Shown: positions 39,201 to 47,029 of the stretch, piece after piece | How positions within the stretch are numbered: the stretch's first letter is position 1 | Layout of the letters: each line of letters opens with the position of its first letter | From: Mesorhizobium amorphae | GTDB taxonomy: Bacteria; Pseudomonadota; Alphaproteobacteria; Rhizobiales; Rhizobiaceae | Direction: 5' to 3' | Length of the DNA: 64,000 bases | Assembly: GCA_003240775.1 (NCBI GenBank) | Contig: QFNI01000012.1 | Location: 56,171-120,170, forward strand | The notes under the pieces: generated by a model | The model's input: the letters and a program-made list of their open reading frames with translations, nothing else | Told to the model about the DNA's origin: nothing | The model's database searches: none | Program-made: the position numbers and the translations under genes

Positions 39201-39645
39201 CGCCGATGAGCCACGTCTCGGCCGCCTCGTGAGCACGCGCCCGCCCGGCGGCAGCGGCCGAAGCCTGAATGAAGCCGTGGACAACCGCATCGACACGGCC
39301 AGCGTGCGCTTCGAGCGCGGCTCGGCGGTCGTCAGCAAGGGCACAGGCTTCCTGCGCATCGCGGACGGCGTGCTGCGCGGCCAGTCGATCGGCTCCACCT
39401 TCCAGGGCACGCTCTACGACAAGGACGGCAACATCGACATGACCGGCACCTTCATGCCGGCCTATGGCGTGAACCGCATCTTCGGCGAGATCCCGCTGTT
39501 CGGCGCGATCCTCGGCAACGGCCGTGACCGCGGCCTGATCGGCGTCACCTTCCGCCTCGCCGGCAAGGCGCGCGCGCCCGATCTCGAAGTGAACCCGCTT
39601 TCGGCCATCGCACCGGGCATCTTCCGGCGAATTTTCGAGTATTAG
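36295..39645 (+). CDS. AsmA/YhdP-like protein (DUF3971 and AsmA-like C-terminal domain)
   Basis: A 1116-residue protein with a cytoplasmic basic head, one membrane helix (about residues 46-68) and a very long periplasmic region of beta-rich repeats. The C-terminal part has the AsmA-like pattern RGGSIEVALASSGDGPLDG and GTLYDKDGNIDMTGTFMPAYG, and it ends with GIFRRIFEY. YhdP/TamB/AsmA relatives form groove-shaped bridges that move phospholipids between membranes. GTG 36295 is the start, with AGGAAG five bases upstream. Divergent from bcp by 92 bases. Confidence 0.88.
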   Translation: MNDRAPRHERIRFRDSEIVDLAGLPSAGAAPLRAGRKWRRRRLVTVAGVASAVAAGLVLVLALGIYLVGVSGVGREQLRARAEEAIERLAGRDMAAAIGGARVSLSGSRILGLEVSDVSLKAGDVGASVADVGTMQFGLRLLPLLRGEVELGSITVANARFVASPLRSEGGRDWTLPFRDETGLFAPGKAPDVVFAALERAFVALRANSDGTLALSDISIELPGKVSRTVLVRTAQASLSGDVLSFSAEGSLDGRPFTARGEARAGAEGALQSFTATLDSDAILSTSPQTLSVGSATLTLTGERAAGTELPELRVRADVTEASADLGHRGVLAGGGSLDASVMSGTDSLVVEKLTAQAGGLAVDVHGSVAAREGAYAFSVEAERIHSAPEGSPEPPLAATGVAEGRYDPAANLVSADRFVVRTPGGSVGGNAAVQFEPGLTPGVRVSITVPTMPVAEAKHLWPFFAGRGARLWTLAHLHGGTLEDSRLSYFAEPGRLGSGLPMRPTDLTGEFSVLGTGFDLVGDLPGVQAADGYLTLRGNDVDIALATGRATLPSGRTLDATNGRLELRAVNHPPLIGKLAISVAGDAAAGAEFASLQPLNALRRLDFLPDDFAGRIEADVEADIPLARDIPRDSLAWKVSAKLDDFALRKPLEGQTLTDADGTLVIDPDKAEIDLAGKLNGETATLDLTEPVRADGVERRRMVELALDAEGVRRFAPGLRGLVSGPVKVEADVSKPEQTLTIDLTRARLNVPWLGWSKGAGIAAEAHFAMTKSGEGTRIEKLRIEGESFTAQGSATLDSGGLANARFTDLKLNRDDAVSVDVRRDGKLFRVAVQGDRFDARALLRTVTGGASAEEGGRSREGPGVAVSAKLGQVVGFNGESWRNAEVDYRSGGTLKLQAATSDGGAVSASDQRKNGRRDLTLSSGDAGSVLRFLDIYPNMRGGSIEVALASSGDGPLDGRINARDFVIADEPRLGRLVSTRPPGGSGRSLNEAVDNRIDTASVRFERGSAVVSKGTGFLRIADGVLRGQSIGSTFQGTLYDKDGNIDMTGTFMPAYGVNRIFGEIPLFGAILGNGRDRGLIGVTFRLAGKARAPDLEVNPLSAIAPGIFRRIFEY

Positions 39646-39702
39646 GGGCCTTCGCCCGCAGTTTCCGCCGCAAACCCGCTCAGCGCTTTTGCCGGAACTG
39701 CT

Positions 39703-40932
39703 CTACGCGCGGAACACCACCTGCCGCACGTCGATATATTCGTTGCGGAACCCCGCCTCGCAATAATGCAGGTAGAACTCCCAGAGCCGGCGGAAGCGCG
39801 TGTCGAAGCCCATGCCCGCGATGCGGTCCCACGCCTGCCAGAAGCGCTGGCGCCATTCGGCGAGCGTGCGGGCGTAATCCTGCGCAAAGACGCGCTCGGC
39901 CGCGAGCGAGAGCCCGCACCGCGCGCCGAGCTCGCGCAGGATCGCGGGCGTCGGCAGCATGCCGCCGGGAAACACGTAGCGCTGGATGAAATCGGGCTGC
40001 GCGCGATAGGCGGGAAACGACTTCTCGTTGATGGTGATGATCTGCAGCCCCGCCATCCCGCCCGGCCGCAGCGAGGCACGCACCTTGTCGAAATAGGTGT
40101 TCCAGAACCGCTCGCCGACCGCCTCGAACATCTCGATCGATACCACGCGGTCGTAGGAGCCGGTCTCGTCACGGTAGTCCTGCAGCTTGAATTCCACCTT
40201 GTCCGCCAGCCCGGCGCGCGCGATGCGCGCTTGGGCGAAATCGAACTGCTCCTGGCTGATCGTCAGACCCGTCACGCGGCAGCCGATCTCGCGCGCGGCG
40301 AATTCCGCGAACCCCCCCCAGCCGCAGCCGATCTCGAGCACGTGGTGCTCGGGCCCGATGCCGGCATCGCGCGCGAGCGCCCGATACTTCTCCTGCTGCG
40401 CGCTTTCGAGATCGTTCGCGCCTGTCGTGAAAAGTGCGGAGGAATAGGTCATCGATGGGTCAAGCCAGGCCGCATAGAAGCGGTTGCCGAGGTCGTAATG
40501 CGCGGAGATGTTGCGGCGCGAGCCCGAGCGCGTGTTCTCGTTCAACCAGTGGCGCAGGCGCTGGAAGGCCGACAAAAGCCAGCTCGCCCCGCCCGCCAGC
40601 TGCTCGCCGGCCTTCTCGTTGACCAGGAACAGTTCGAGGAAGGTCGTGACATCGGGGCTTTCCCAATCGCCGTCGATGTAGGATTCGGCCAAGCCGATCG
40701 TGCCGCCCATGAAGGCCCGGCCGGGCATCCGCCAGTTGTGGAGCACGAGGTCCGCGCGAGGGCCCGGCCCGTTTCCGCCGACGAGAACGCGCTTGTTGTC
40801 GGGCAGGGTGATGGTCAGCGAGCCCCGCGGCAGGTCGATCAGCGCGTTGAGCACCATGCGCACGCGGGCCGGCGCGCCCTGGGCGATGCGTCCGATGTTG
40901 GGCCGCTCGAGCCGTTCGACCTCCGCTTCCAT
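39703..40932 (-). CDS. Cyclopropane-fatty-acyl-phospholipid synthase family methyltransferase
   Basis: A 409-residue SAM-dependent enzyme of the CFAS family. The N-terminal domain has FMGGTIGLAESYIDGDWESPD. The catalytic domain follows with ISAHYDLGNRFYAAWLD, SAM motif VLEIGCGWGGFAEFAA, GLTISQEQ, and SIEMFEAVGERFW. It would methylenate or methylate unsaturated acyl chains of membrane lipids. Upstream residues before ATG 40932 show no similarity. Convergent with the AsmA-like gene. Confidence 0.92.
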   Translation of the reverse strand: MEAEVERLERPNIGRIAQGAPARVRMVLNALIDLPRGSLTITLPDNKRVLVGGNGPGPRADLVLHNWRMPGRAFMGGTIGLAESYIDGDWESPDVTTFLELFLVNEKAGEQLAGGASWLLSAFQRLRHWLNENTRSGSRRNISAHYDLGNRFYAAWLDPSMTYSSALFTTGANDLESAQQEKYRALARDAGIGPEHHVLEIGCGWGGFAEFAAREIGCRVTGLTISQEQFDFAQARIARAGLADKVEFKLQDYRDETGSYDRVVSIEMFEAVGERFWNTYFDKVRASLRPGGMAGLQIITINEKSFPAYRAQPDFIQRYVFPGGMLPTPAILRELGARCGLSLAAERVFAQDYARTLAEWRQRFWQAWDRIAGMGFDTRFRRLWEFYLHYCEAGFRNEYIDVRQVVFRA

Positions 40933-41105
40933 CCCTTTTCCCCGCGCCTGCGACGATCCTTCCGATGTTTCACGAAAGGAAAGTCGCTTCAAGGGATTGC
41001 AAGACGGGAAGGGCGGGTGCAGCCCCCTGGTTCCACAGCCTGCCTTGACTGGCCCAGCCCGCGTCCCCACAAGCCCGCCCAAGCCAACCGCCGAGTGTTG
41101 CCCGC

Positions 41106-41396
41106 ATGATCCGCCACATCGTCTTCTTCAGCGCCAAGAACAAGGCGGACCTGCCGGAGATCGTGGCTGGCCTCCGCAGGCTCGCCACCATCCCGCATTC
41201 CACGCTGTTCGAGGTGACCGAGAATCGCAAGGTCGACCCGATGGGCAACGATGTCGACGTGGTGGTCTATGGAGAATTCGCGGACGAGGCGGCGCTCGCG
41301 GCCTACAAGGCCCACCCCACCTACAGCGAGACCACCGCGCGCGTGCGCCCCTTGCGCGAGCTGCGCCTGTCGGCGGACGTTCCGGCCGGCGCCTGA
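41106..41396 (+). CDS. Dabb (stress-responsive alpha/beta barrel) protein
   Basis: A 96-residue protein of the Dabb family: MIRHIVFFSAKN start, SFEVTEN-like core (TLFEVTENRKVD), DVVVYGEFADEAALAAYKAHPTY in part, ending in the LRLSADV strand. These ferredoxin-like dimers are stress-linked and mostly without known enzyme role. It is convergent with the MscS gene, with 10 bases between stop codons. Confidence 0.88.
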   Translation: MIRHIVFFSAKNKADLPEIVAGLRRLATIPHSTLFEVTENRKVDPMGNDVDVVVYGEFADEAALAAYKAHPTYSETTARVRPLRELRLSADVPAGA

Positions 41397-41406
41397 GACG
41401 GCTGTC

Positions 41407-42252
41407 TCAAGCCGCCGATTTGTAGCTCACATCCTGCTGGGGGTAGGGGATCGAGATGCCGCGCGCGTCGAAGCCGAGCTTCACGCGCTTGTTCAGGTCC
41501 ATCTGCACGGTGAAGGAGTCGTCGGCAGCGGTCCAGTAGCGCAGCGTCACCGAGACCGAGCTGTCGCCCAGCGCGCTGACGAAGGTGCGCGGGGCGGGTT
41601 CCTCCAGTACGCGCGGATCTCCCTCCACCAGTTCCAGCAGCGTGCGCTGCGCAAGCTCGATGTCGTCGTCGTAGCCGATGCCCACCACCACATCCGCGCG
41701 CCGCTTGCCGTTGCGCGTGTAGTTGGTCACCGGCTGGTTCCAGAGCGTGGAGTTGGGGGCCAGCACGAACAGGCCGTCCGCGGTGCGAAGCGTCGTGGCG
41801 AAGAGCCCGATATCGCCCACCACGCCGCGCAGCTGTCCCACCTGCACGTCTTCGCCCACCTTGAGCGGGCGCAGCACGAGCAGCATCACGCCGGCCGCGA
41901 TGTTCTGAAGCGTGCCCTGCAGCGCGAGCCCGATGGCCAGGCCGACAGCGCCCACGGCCGCGATGATCGACGCCGTCTGCACGCCGAACTGGCCGAGCAC
42001 CATCACGATCACCAGCGCCAGCACGGCATAGCGCACGAGCTTCGAGAAGAAGCTGCGCAGCGTCAGGTCGATGCCGTGGATATGGCCGAGGCCTGCTGCG
42101 ACCCAGCGCTCGGCGAGGCCCGCCACGAAGTAGCCGCCGACAAGCAGCAGCACGGCACCCAGAAACGAGAAGGAATAGGCGATCAGCAGCGCGCTGACTT
42201 GGTTGAAGGCGTTCTGCACGCTCGTGTAGGCGGTCTGCGGATCGAGATCCAT
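41407..42252 (-). CDS. Small-conductance mechanosensitive channel (MscS family)
   Basis: A 281-residue MscS-type channel. Three membrane helices (about residues 22-48, 68-92, 98-125) are visible; the third is the pore helix, with the AVGAVGLAIGLALQGTLQNIAAG glycine/alanine pattern in part (GAVGLAIGLALQGTLQN). The beta domain then has GQLRGVVGDIGLFATTLRT and the cytoplasmic vestibule follows. The short length matches E. coli MscS. ATG 42252 is preferred over in-frame ATG codons upstream. Confidence 0.94.
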   Translation of the reverse strand: MDLDPQTAYTSVQNAFNQVSALLIAYSFSFLGAVLLLVGGYFVAGLAERWVAAGLGHIHGIDLTLRSFFSKLVRYAVLALVIVMVLGQFGVQTASIIAAVGAVGLAIGLALQGTLQNIAAGVMLLVLRPLKVGEDVQVGQLRGVVGDIGLFATTLRTADGLFVLAPNSTLWNQPVTNYTRNGKRRADVVVGIGYDDDIELAQRTLLELVEGDPRVLEEPAPRTFVSALGDSSVSVTLRYWTAADDSFTVQMDLNKRVKLGFDARGISIPYPQQDVSYKSAA

Positions 42253-42421
42253 CCGGCTGGTCTCCCTGGACGTGTTTCGGAGGCAGGCTAGAGCCCGCAT
42301 GCCCGCCCCCAACCATCGAGGCAAAGGGCAGGTTCCCGCTTAGGCGACACGGTGCGCGCCGCCGGAGCCGAACGAATCCGCTTCCTCCGCGTTATCGGCG
42401 GTGTTTCACGGAGACCAACCC

Positions 42422-42778
42422 ATGCCGAATCTGTTCCGCAAGGGCGCTTTCATGCTCGCAGCCGTAGCCGCCGGCATGTCTGCCCTGCCGACACTTGCCA
42501 GCGCACAGGAAATCATCATCGACCGCAACGGCCCCCGCGTGCTGCTGCCAGAGCCGGACGCCCCGCCTCCGCGCCGCGGCGAGCGCATCCGCGAGCGCGA
42601 GCGTGGTCGCGAATGCACGCCCGACCGTGCGCTCGACAAGGCTGAAGACTTCGGCTTACGCCGCGCCCGCATCGTGGATGTCGGCCGCCGCACCATCGAG
42701 ATTTCCGGCCGTCTGGACGGGGAGCGCGTGGTGATGTCGATCGGCCGTGGCCGGAACTGCCCGATTCTCGACTACTGA
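42422..42778 (+). CDS. Secreted protein of unknown function
   Basis: A 118-residue protein with a signal peptide (residues 1-29, cut after LASA). An arginine-rich stretch (PPPRRGERIRERERGRE) is followed by a small domain with two cysteines (RECTPDRA and RNCPILDY) that could pair. Hyphomicrobiales carry many such small periplasmic proteins (AEDFGLRRARIVDVG-like). No function can be given. The last seven bases overlap the end of the convergent SH3 gene. Confidence 0.75.
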   Translation: MPNLFRKGAFMLAAVAAGMSALPTLASAQEIIIDRNGPRVLLPEPDAPPPRRGERIRERERGRECTPDRALDKAEDFGLRRARIVDVGRRTIEISGRLDGERVVMSIGRGRNCPILDY

Positions 42779-43776
42779 GCGGACGCCGTTCCGCTGCCAA
42801 AAGCCAGCGCGTCGAGGATCTCGAAGCGCTCGGCCGTTCCCACCTTGATGAAGTTCAGCGTCCCCTCGCGCGTGAAGCGCACGGGGGCGCCGGCACTTTC
42901 CGCCGGCTTCCCGTCCTTGAAGCTGATCGAGCGCGTGCCGCCGTTCGGCCATTCCACCACGACTTCGGCAGAACCCGGCCCGAGCCGGCGCACCCGTGCC
43001 GAGCAGATGCTCGCCGGCTGACCCACCTGCTGCGCGCAGGGCACGAGCCCTCTGGTCTCGGCCGATCCGATGCCTGCGACCCGCTCGCCCGCTGTCCGGT
43101 CCCCCTTGCCCGTCGAGCCTGGTGCGTCGGCAGCCGCAGTTTCCGGCGCGGTGTCGGTTGCAGCCATCTTTTCTTCGGCCGAAGCGGGGGTCTCGCCATT
43201 CGCGCTGGCCCATTGCGCAAGCGCTTCGGGCGAAAGCCGCGCGTCACTTGGCGCCTGCTCCTGCTCGGCCGCATCGAGAATGGCTTCGACGCTCGCCTCC
43301 GTGCCGCCCACGGCTGCTTGCTGGCCCGAGCGGTCGGCCGGATAGGGCAACACGTTCACCACCGCCATCAGCTCAGGTTCGGTGGCATTGGAGGGAAGGA
43401 TCGAATATCCGCCCGAGATCCCCACCGTTTCCTGCATGGGCTCAGTGCCAGCGTCCGCTGCTGCGCCTCCGCCCCCAGTGGAGAGCAGATACCGCTCCGG
43501 CGCATAGCCGATCAGCGTCGGCGTCTCCTGCGACGCCACGCGGCACCACCGGTGGTCCTTGATCTGCTCGCACGAAATCTTGGTAAGCAGCGACCCGTTG
43601 GGCAGCCTTCCCACCACCTTGCCGAAGGCCGTCGCCTTCTCGCGGATGTTCAGAAGATCACCCCCCGCCAACCCCGCGACGGCCACCACCTCGCTCCCCG
43701 CCTCCTGCGCCGATGCGAGGCTCGAAGACACGATCACGACCCCCGCCAAGAGCGCGGCCGACCCCATCCTCACCAT
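42772..43776 (-). CDS. Secreted SH3-domain protein
   Basis: A 334-residue protein with a signal peptide (residues 1-24). A bacterial SH3 domain follows (about residues 30-100: GLAGGDLLNIREKAT, GRLPNGSLLTKISCE, WCRVASQETPTLIGYAPERYL in part), then a long disordered middle and a C-terminal domain with CAQQVGQPASICSARVRRLG and VVVEWPNGGTRSISF. SH3b domains often bind the cell wall. No enzyme domain is visible. It is the last core gene before the tRNA-Asn remnant. Confidence 0.85.
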   Translation of the reverse strand: MVRMGSAALLAGVVIVSSSLASAQEAGSEVVAVAGLAGGDLLNIREKATAFGKVVGRLPNGSLLTKISCEQIKDHRWCRVASQETPTLIGYAPERYLLSTGGGGAAADAGTEPMQETVGISGGYSILPSNATEPELMAVVNVLPYPADRSGQQAAVGGTEASVEAILDAAEQEQAPSDARLSPEALAQWASANGETPASAEEKMAATDTAPETAAADAPGSTGKGDRTAGERVAGIGSAETRGLVPCAQQVGQPASICSARVRRLGPGSAEVVVEWPNGGTRSISFKDGKPAESAGAPVRFTREGTLNFIKVGTAERFEILDALAFGSGTASAQ

Positions 43777-43902
43777 GCTCCGCCTCCTCGCTCGTTCGAT
43801 CCCCGGCTAAAAGACTCGGGATCGCGGCACGGTAAAGGCAAAACTTTGAAGCAATGTTTGTGAACTCGCGCTGCCATCGCCCCGCAACTCACTGCGAAGA
43901 AG

Positions 43903-43947
43903 TGGCTCCCCGGGCCGGATTCGAACCAGCGACCAACCGGTTAACAG
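43903..43947 (-). other. Attachment-site remnant: 3' half of tRNA-Asn(GUU)
   Basis: On the - strand this reads CTGTTAACCGG (anticodon loop with GTT), the variable loop, the T arm GGTTCGAATCC and the acceptor end GGGGAGCCA. The 5' side of the anticodon stem does not continue into a tRNA, so only the 3' half is present. This is what an element inserted at a tRNA 3' end leaves at one boundary; the intact tRNA should be at the other boundary, outside the window. Confidence 0.8.
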
Positions 43948-43959
43948 AAGAATTCCCGT

Positions 43960-44052
43960 CCGTATCACCGCGTTTCATACCGGTGCATCCTGTAGCCCGT
44001 CAACACTGTTTCCATTGCGCTTTTCCAAATAGACCGTATCATCGCGTTTCAT
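43960..44052. repeat. Pair of 19-bp direct repeats between att and int
   Basis: CCGTATCACCGCGTTTCAT at 43960-43978 recurs with one change at 44034-44052. The copies lie 74 bases apart, between the tRNA remnant and the integrase gene, where arm-type integrase or excisionase sites are usual. Confidence 0.7.
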
Positions 44053-44112
44053 GGGGCAACATTACAGCTCGCATGTTCTGTTGCCCCGATGTTGCCCGAA
44101 GGAGTTCACCGG

Positions 44113-45444
44113 TTGGTCGCCAGCAGAGAAATCTTGACGGACAAGCGATTGAAATCGCTGAAGGCGGCGGAATCCGGCTCGCGCTACGAAATCATGGATG
44201 CATTGGTGCCTGGGTTGGGCATTCGTGTCACCGACAAGGGTGTGCGGACATTCATGCTGCGAGCCCGATTCCCTGGTGGTCGAAAGCTAGATGGCGAGTC
44301 GGCAAACCCCACCCGCAGAGCTCTGGGAGAGTATGGGTCGCTGACACTCGAGGAAGCTCGCGACAAAGCGCGCGAGTGGCATGCGCTCATCAAGAGAGGC
44401 GTCGATCCCAAAGAGGAACAGGAGCGCCAGCATAGCGCTGAAAAGCTGAAGCGTGGGAACACGTTCAGCGCGGTCGCAGAGGACTTCATCGCCGACAAGC
44501 TGCCCTCTGAGCGCAAGGGGAAGGAGATCGAGCGTATCGTACGCAACGAACTCATCCCGGCCTGGGGCAAGAAGGCCATCCTGGACGTGTCCGAAATGGA
44601 CGTGCTCGCTCTGGTGAAGGCAAAGCGGCGCACTGCGCCAGCGCAAGCGCGGAATCTACTCGGCCTCGTCAAGCGTCTATTCTCGTGGGCGGTTGATCAG
44701 CGCAGCTATGGCTTGAAATTGTCGCCGGCCGAGCACCTCAGGCCATCGAAGATCGTCGGCGAGAAGACCGTTGGCGATCGCATCCTGAACGACGATGAGC
44801 TCTTTGCACTTTGGCGAGCTGCGAGCCGCCTCGGCTATCCATACGGGCCGGTCTACAAGCTTCTCGTCCTGACTGCGCTGCGTTTGAACGAAGTGGCGGA
44901 CGCGTCCTGGCCTGAGATCAGCGCCGCAGACGAGGCATGGACGATACCTGCGGCCCGCATGAAGGGCCGGAACGGAAAGGCGAGGGCGCACACTGTTCCG
45001 TTGACCGCGGAGGTTGCAGCGGTGCTCGCCAGTCTCCCTCGCTTCACCGGACCGAATTCTGGCAAGTTTCTCTTCTCGACCACGACGGGCGTGAAGCCCG
45101 TCTGGATGTCGCAGAAGGCTAAGCAACGCATCGACGCGCGGATGCTGCACACACTGCGCGCGCTCGCGCGGCGCAGTGGCGACGATCCAACCGCCGCGGT
45201 GCTGCCAGCCTGGGTGAACCACGACATCCGACGCACTGTGCGATCGAACCTTTCAAAATTGCGGATCGCAGAGGAGGCCCGTGAGGCGCTGTTGGCGCAC
45301 GCTCGGCCGGGTCTCAAAGCCACCTACGACCACCACGACTACTTTGACGAGAAGCGCGAGGCTTTAGAGCTTTGGGCATCTCGCTTGCGAACTATTCTCG
45401 AACAACCGCTTAGTGAGCCACATCGCCTACACGGGCGAGGTTAG
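44113..45444 (+). CDS. Tyrosine integrase (P4/DUF4102 type)
   Basis: A 443-residue site-specific recombinase. The N-terminal DUF4102-like arm-binding region (DALVPGLGIRVTDKGVRTF) is followed by the core-binding region and the catalytic domain. Catalytic residues visible: Arg in LTALRLNEVADAS, the HxxR box as HDIRRTVRSN, and the tyrosine in GLKATYDHHDY. TTG 44113 has AAGGAG eight bases upstream and is preferred to ATG 44089. It is read away from the tRNA-Asn remnant and should drive integration there. Confidence 0.92.
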   Translation: MVASREILTDKRLKSLKAAESGSRYEIMDALVPGLGIRVTDKGVRTFMLRARFPGGRKLDGESANPTRRALGEYGSLTLEEARDKAREWHALIKRGVDPKEEQERQHSAEKLKRGNTFSAVAEDFIADKLPSERKGKEIERIVRNELIPAWGKKAILDVSEMDVLALVKAKRRTAPAQARNLLGLVKRLFSWAVDQRSYGLKLSPAEHLRPSKIVGEKTVGDRILNDDELFALWRAASRLGYPYGPVYKLLVLTALRLNEVADASWPEISAADEAWTIPAARMKGRNGKARAHTVPLTAEVAAVLASLPRFTGPNSGKFLFSTTTGVKPVWMSQKAKQRIDARMLHTLRALARRSGDDPTAAVLPAWVNHDIRRTVRSNLSKLRIAEEAREALLAHARPGLKATYDHHDYFDEKREALELWASRLRTILEQPLSEPHRLHGRG

Positions 45445-45445
45445 A

Positions 45446-46054
45446 ATGATGACCAAGAACCGAAAGTACTCGGGCCCGCTTGCGACACCAATTACCGCGA
45501 TCCGTCTTTCAGAATTTACTATCGGCGACGAACAATTCATCCGTAGTGAAACTCAGAGAATTAAGGCTGAGAAATTTGCAAAACTTCTTCTGCTCATGGC
45601 TTTCTACAAAGTCAAAACAATGGAAGATTTGCTTTTTGCCTTAGCGGATGCCCACGTCCCAGGGATGCGGGTACAGAATAGGCCGATCTCCAAGAAGAAA
45701 ACCAGGAGTGCGGTTGCATCTGCAGCTCGCCTTGTCGCCGACGTCTATGAAAGTGGACTCGAGCAAGGAGGAAGCCAAGCGGACGGGCTGCGCGCGGTCG
45801 CACAGGAGGAACAGCGAAACACGACTACGGAAGAAGGCGCGGCGAAAAATCTACTCAAAAGGCTAGGGGAGGCAAGGAAGAACCCATTTGTGGACGCCGT
45901 GCACCGACTAGCAGCTGATGCAGGAGTGCAGCTCTCTTCCGCCCAATTGAGGAAATACGCTGCGCTTCTCGAACAGATACCAGAGATAGAGGAGGGCGAC
46001 GGGGAACGCGTCTTCAAACTGATTTTCGGTAGGTCCGATTTCGTTGGCACTTAG
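45446..46054 (+). CDS. Unknown island protein
   Basis: A 202-residue soluble, charged protein with no recognised domain. It has a helical basic middle (ISKKKTRSAVASAARLVADVY) and an acidic tail. It begins one base after the integrase stop, so it is probably co-transcribed. The first half is clearly richer in A and T than the core genes, a sign of foreign origin. It may be a regulator or DNA-binding accessory, but nothing in the sequence proves this. Confidence 0.6.
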   Translation: MMTKNRKYSGPLATPITAIRLSEFTIGDEQFIRSETQRIKAEKFAKLLLLMAFYKVKTMEDLLFALADAHVPGMRVQNRPISKKKTRSAVASAARLVADVYESGLEQGGSQADGLRAVAQEEQRNTTTEEGAAKNLLKRLGEARKNPFVDAVHRLAADAGVQLSSAQLRKYAALLEQIPEIEEGDGERVFKLIFGRSDFVGT

Positions 46055-46058
46055 TTAT

Positions 46059-46097
46059 TCGGACGTCCGACGACTGCGCGATACTCATGTCGGACAT
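46059..46097. promoter_or_regulatory. Operator-like palindromes upstream of the AlpA gene
   Basis: A perfect 12-bp palindrome TCGGACGTCCGA (46059-46070) and a second dyad ATGTC-G-GACAT (46087-46097) share a TCGGAC core and lie in the 105-base gap before the AlpA-type gene. Their centres are about 27 bases apart. Confidence 0.5.
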
Positions 46098-46159
46098 ATG
46101 TAAGACTGGAGTATTGGAAGAGCTTCGCAACGCAATCAAACGCGATGCGAGGCGATGCA

Positions 46160-46363
46160 ATGAAGGTGATTGGATCGGAAGGGCTGCGAGAGAAGGGCAT
46201 AACTCTTTCCCGCTGCCAAATCTGGCGCTTGGTGCGGGCAAAGAAGTTCCCAGCACCGATTAAGATTAGCGCCGGCCGGAACGGCTGGGTCGAAAGCGAG
46301 ATCGACACCTACCTCAGGGATCGGATCGCGGAACGCGACGCTCAGTTTGGAAAGGCAGCCTGA
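46160..46363 (+). CDS. alpA: AlpA-family DNA-binding regulator
   Basis: A 67-residue winged-helix protein of the AlpA/excisionase-like family. It shows the pattern LREKGITLSRCQIWRLVRAKKFPAPIKI in part (SRCQIWRLVRAKKFPAP), then GWVESEIDTYLRDRI, which is typical of AlpA. AlpA of P4 activates integrase expression for excision and is a hallmark gene of Gram-negative phage satellites. ATG 46160 is used; an in-frame ATG 15 bases upstream is possible. Confidence 0.87.
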   Translation: MKVIGSEGLREKGITLSRCQIWRLVRAKKFPAPIKISAGRNGWVESEIDTYLRDRIAERDAQFGKAA

Positions 46364-46366
46364 GCC

Positions 46367-47029
46367 ATGGCCTCCAAACGATACGGCCCGGAAGCGCTAG
46401 TGGGCGCGATCCGGGCCGGAGAAATCAATCTGCTTGGTGGCGGGATTGATGCTCCAGAAAGTAATCAAGAAGTTCGCGCGCGGCAAGGTCAAGACTGGCT
46501 CGTACCAGGATGGCTCCCGGCTGGAACAGTCACCATGTTTCAATCTGCGGACGAGCGCGATGCACGCACGCTGTCCTTGCAGCTGGCCATGTGCTTCGCC
46601 GCCGGGCAGCCGTTCCTGGGTCACAAGCTGCCGCGTGGTCCAAACTCAGCGCTGGTGCTGTCCACGGTCGCTCAGCCGTGGCAGGTGAAGCAGAGTTTCG
46701 CTGAGATCGAGCGCGGGCTCCGACTCAAAAGCAAGGCGCTCAAACGCATGCTTTTCTGCCCCGCAGATGGGAGCGACCGCGTTCTCGCGCGGCCGGCGAA
46801 GGCGCCCTGGCACCTCGAACCGACTGCAGTCTATGCCGAGCTCCTGGAACTCGTTGAAGAGCGCCAGCCTGGCCTGATCGTGCTCGACAGCTTGCCCGAT
46901 CTGTTCGGCGGCGACCACTTCGACCATCGGCACACCACGGGCTTCATGGCGCTGATGGAGCGGCTCTGCTCGGTCGCGAATGCAACGATGCTCCTGCTGG
47001 CACCCGCCGACTTCGGAGCGTACCGATGA
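46367..47029 (+). CDS. RepA-like protein with degenerate P-loop
   Basis: A 220-residue protein with the RecA-fold layout of RepA-type (AAA_25) ATPases: DWLVPGWLPAGTVTMF lead-in, then AMCFAAGQPFLGHKLP, LVLSTVAQPWQVKQSFAEI and a Walker-B-like LIVLDSLPDLFGGD. The Walker A position reads SADERDARTLS, without the GxGK(S/T) lysine, so it should not hydrolyse ATP. It stops short of a C-terminal domain. It overlaps the Toprim gene by ATGA. A structural partner of the intact RepA-type ATPase 1 kb downstream is plausible. Confidence 0.7.
   Translation: MASKRYGPEALVGAIRAGEINLLGGGIDAPESNQEVRARQGQDWLVPGWLPAGTVTMFQSADERDARTLSLQLAMCFAAGQPFLGHKLPRGPNSALVLSTVAQPWQVKQSFAEIERGLRLKSKALKRMLFCPADGSDRVLARPAKAPWHLEPTAVYAELLELVEERQPGLIVLDSLPDLFGGDHFDHRHTTGFMALMERLCSVANATMLLLAPADFGAYR

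Noticed and set aside
43960..44052. Reading the two 19-bp repeats as a CRISPR or transposon end
   Set aside because: Only two copies, no terminal inverted repeats or target duplication; integrase-site repeats fit better.
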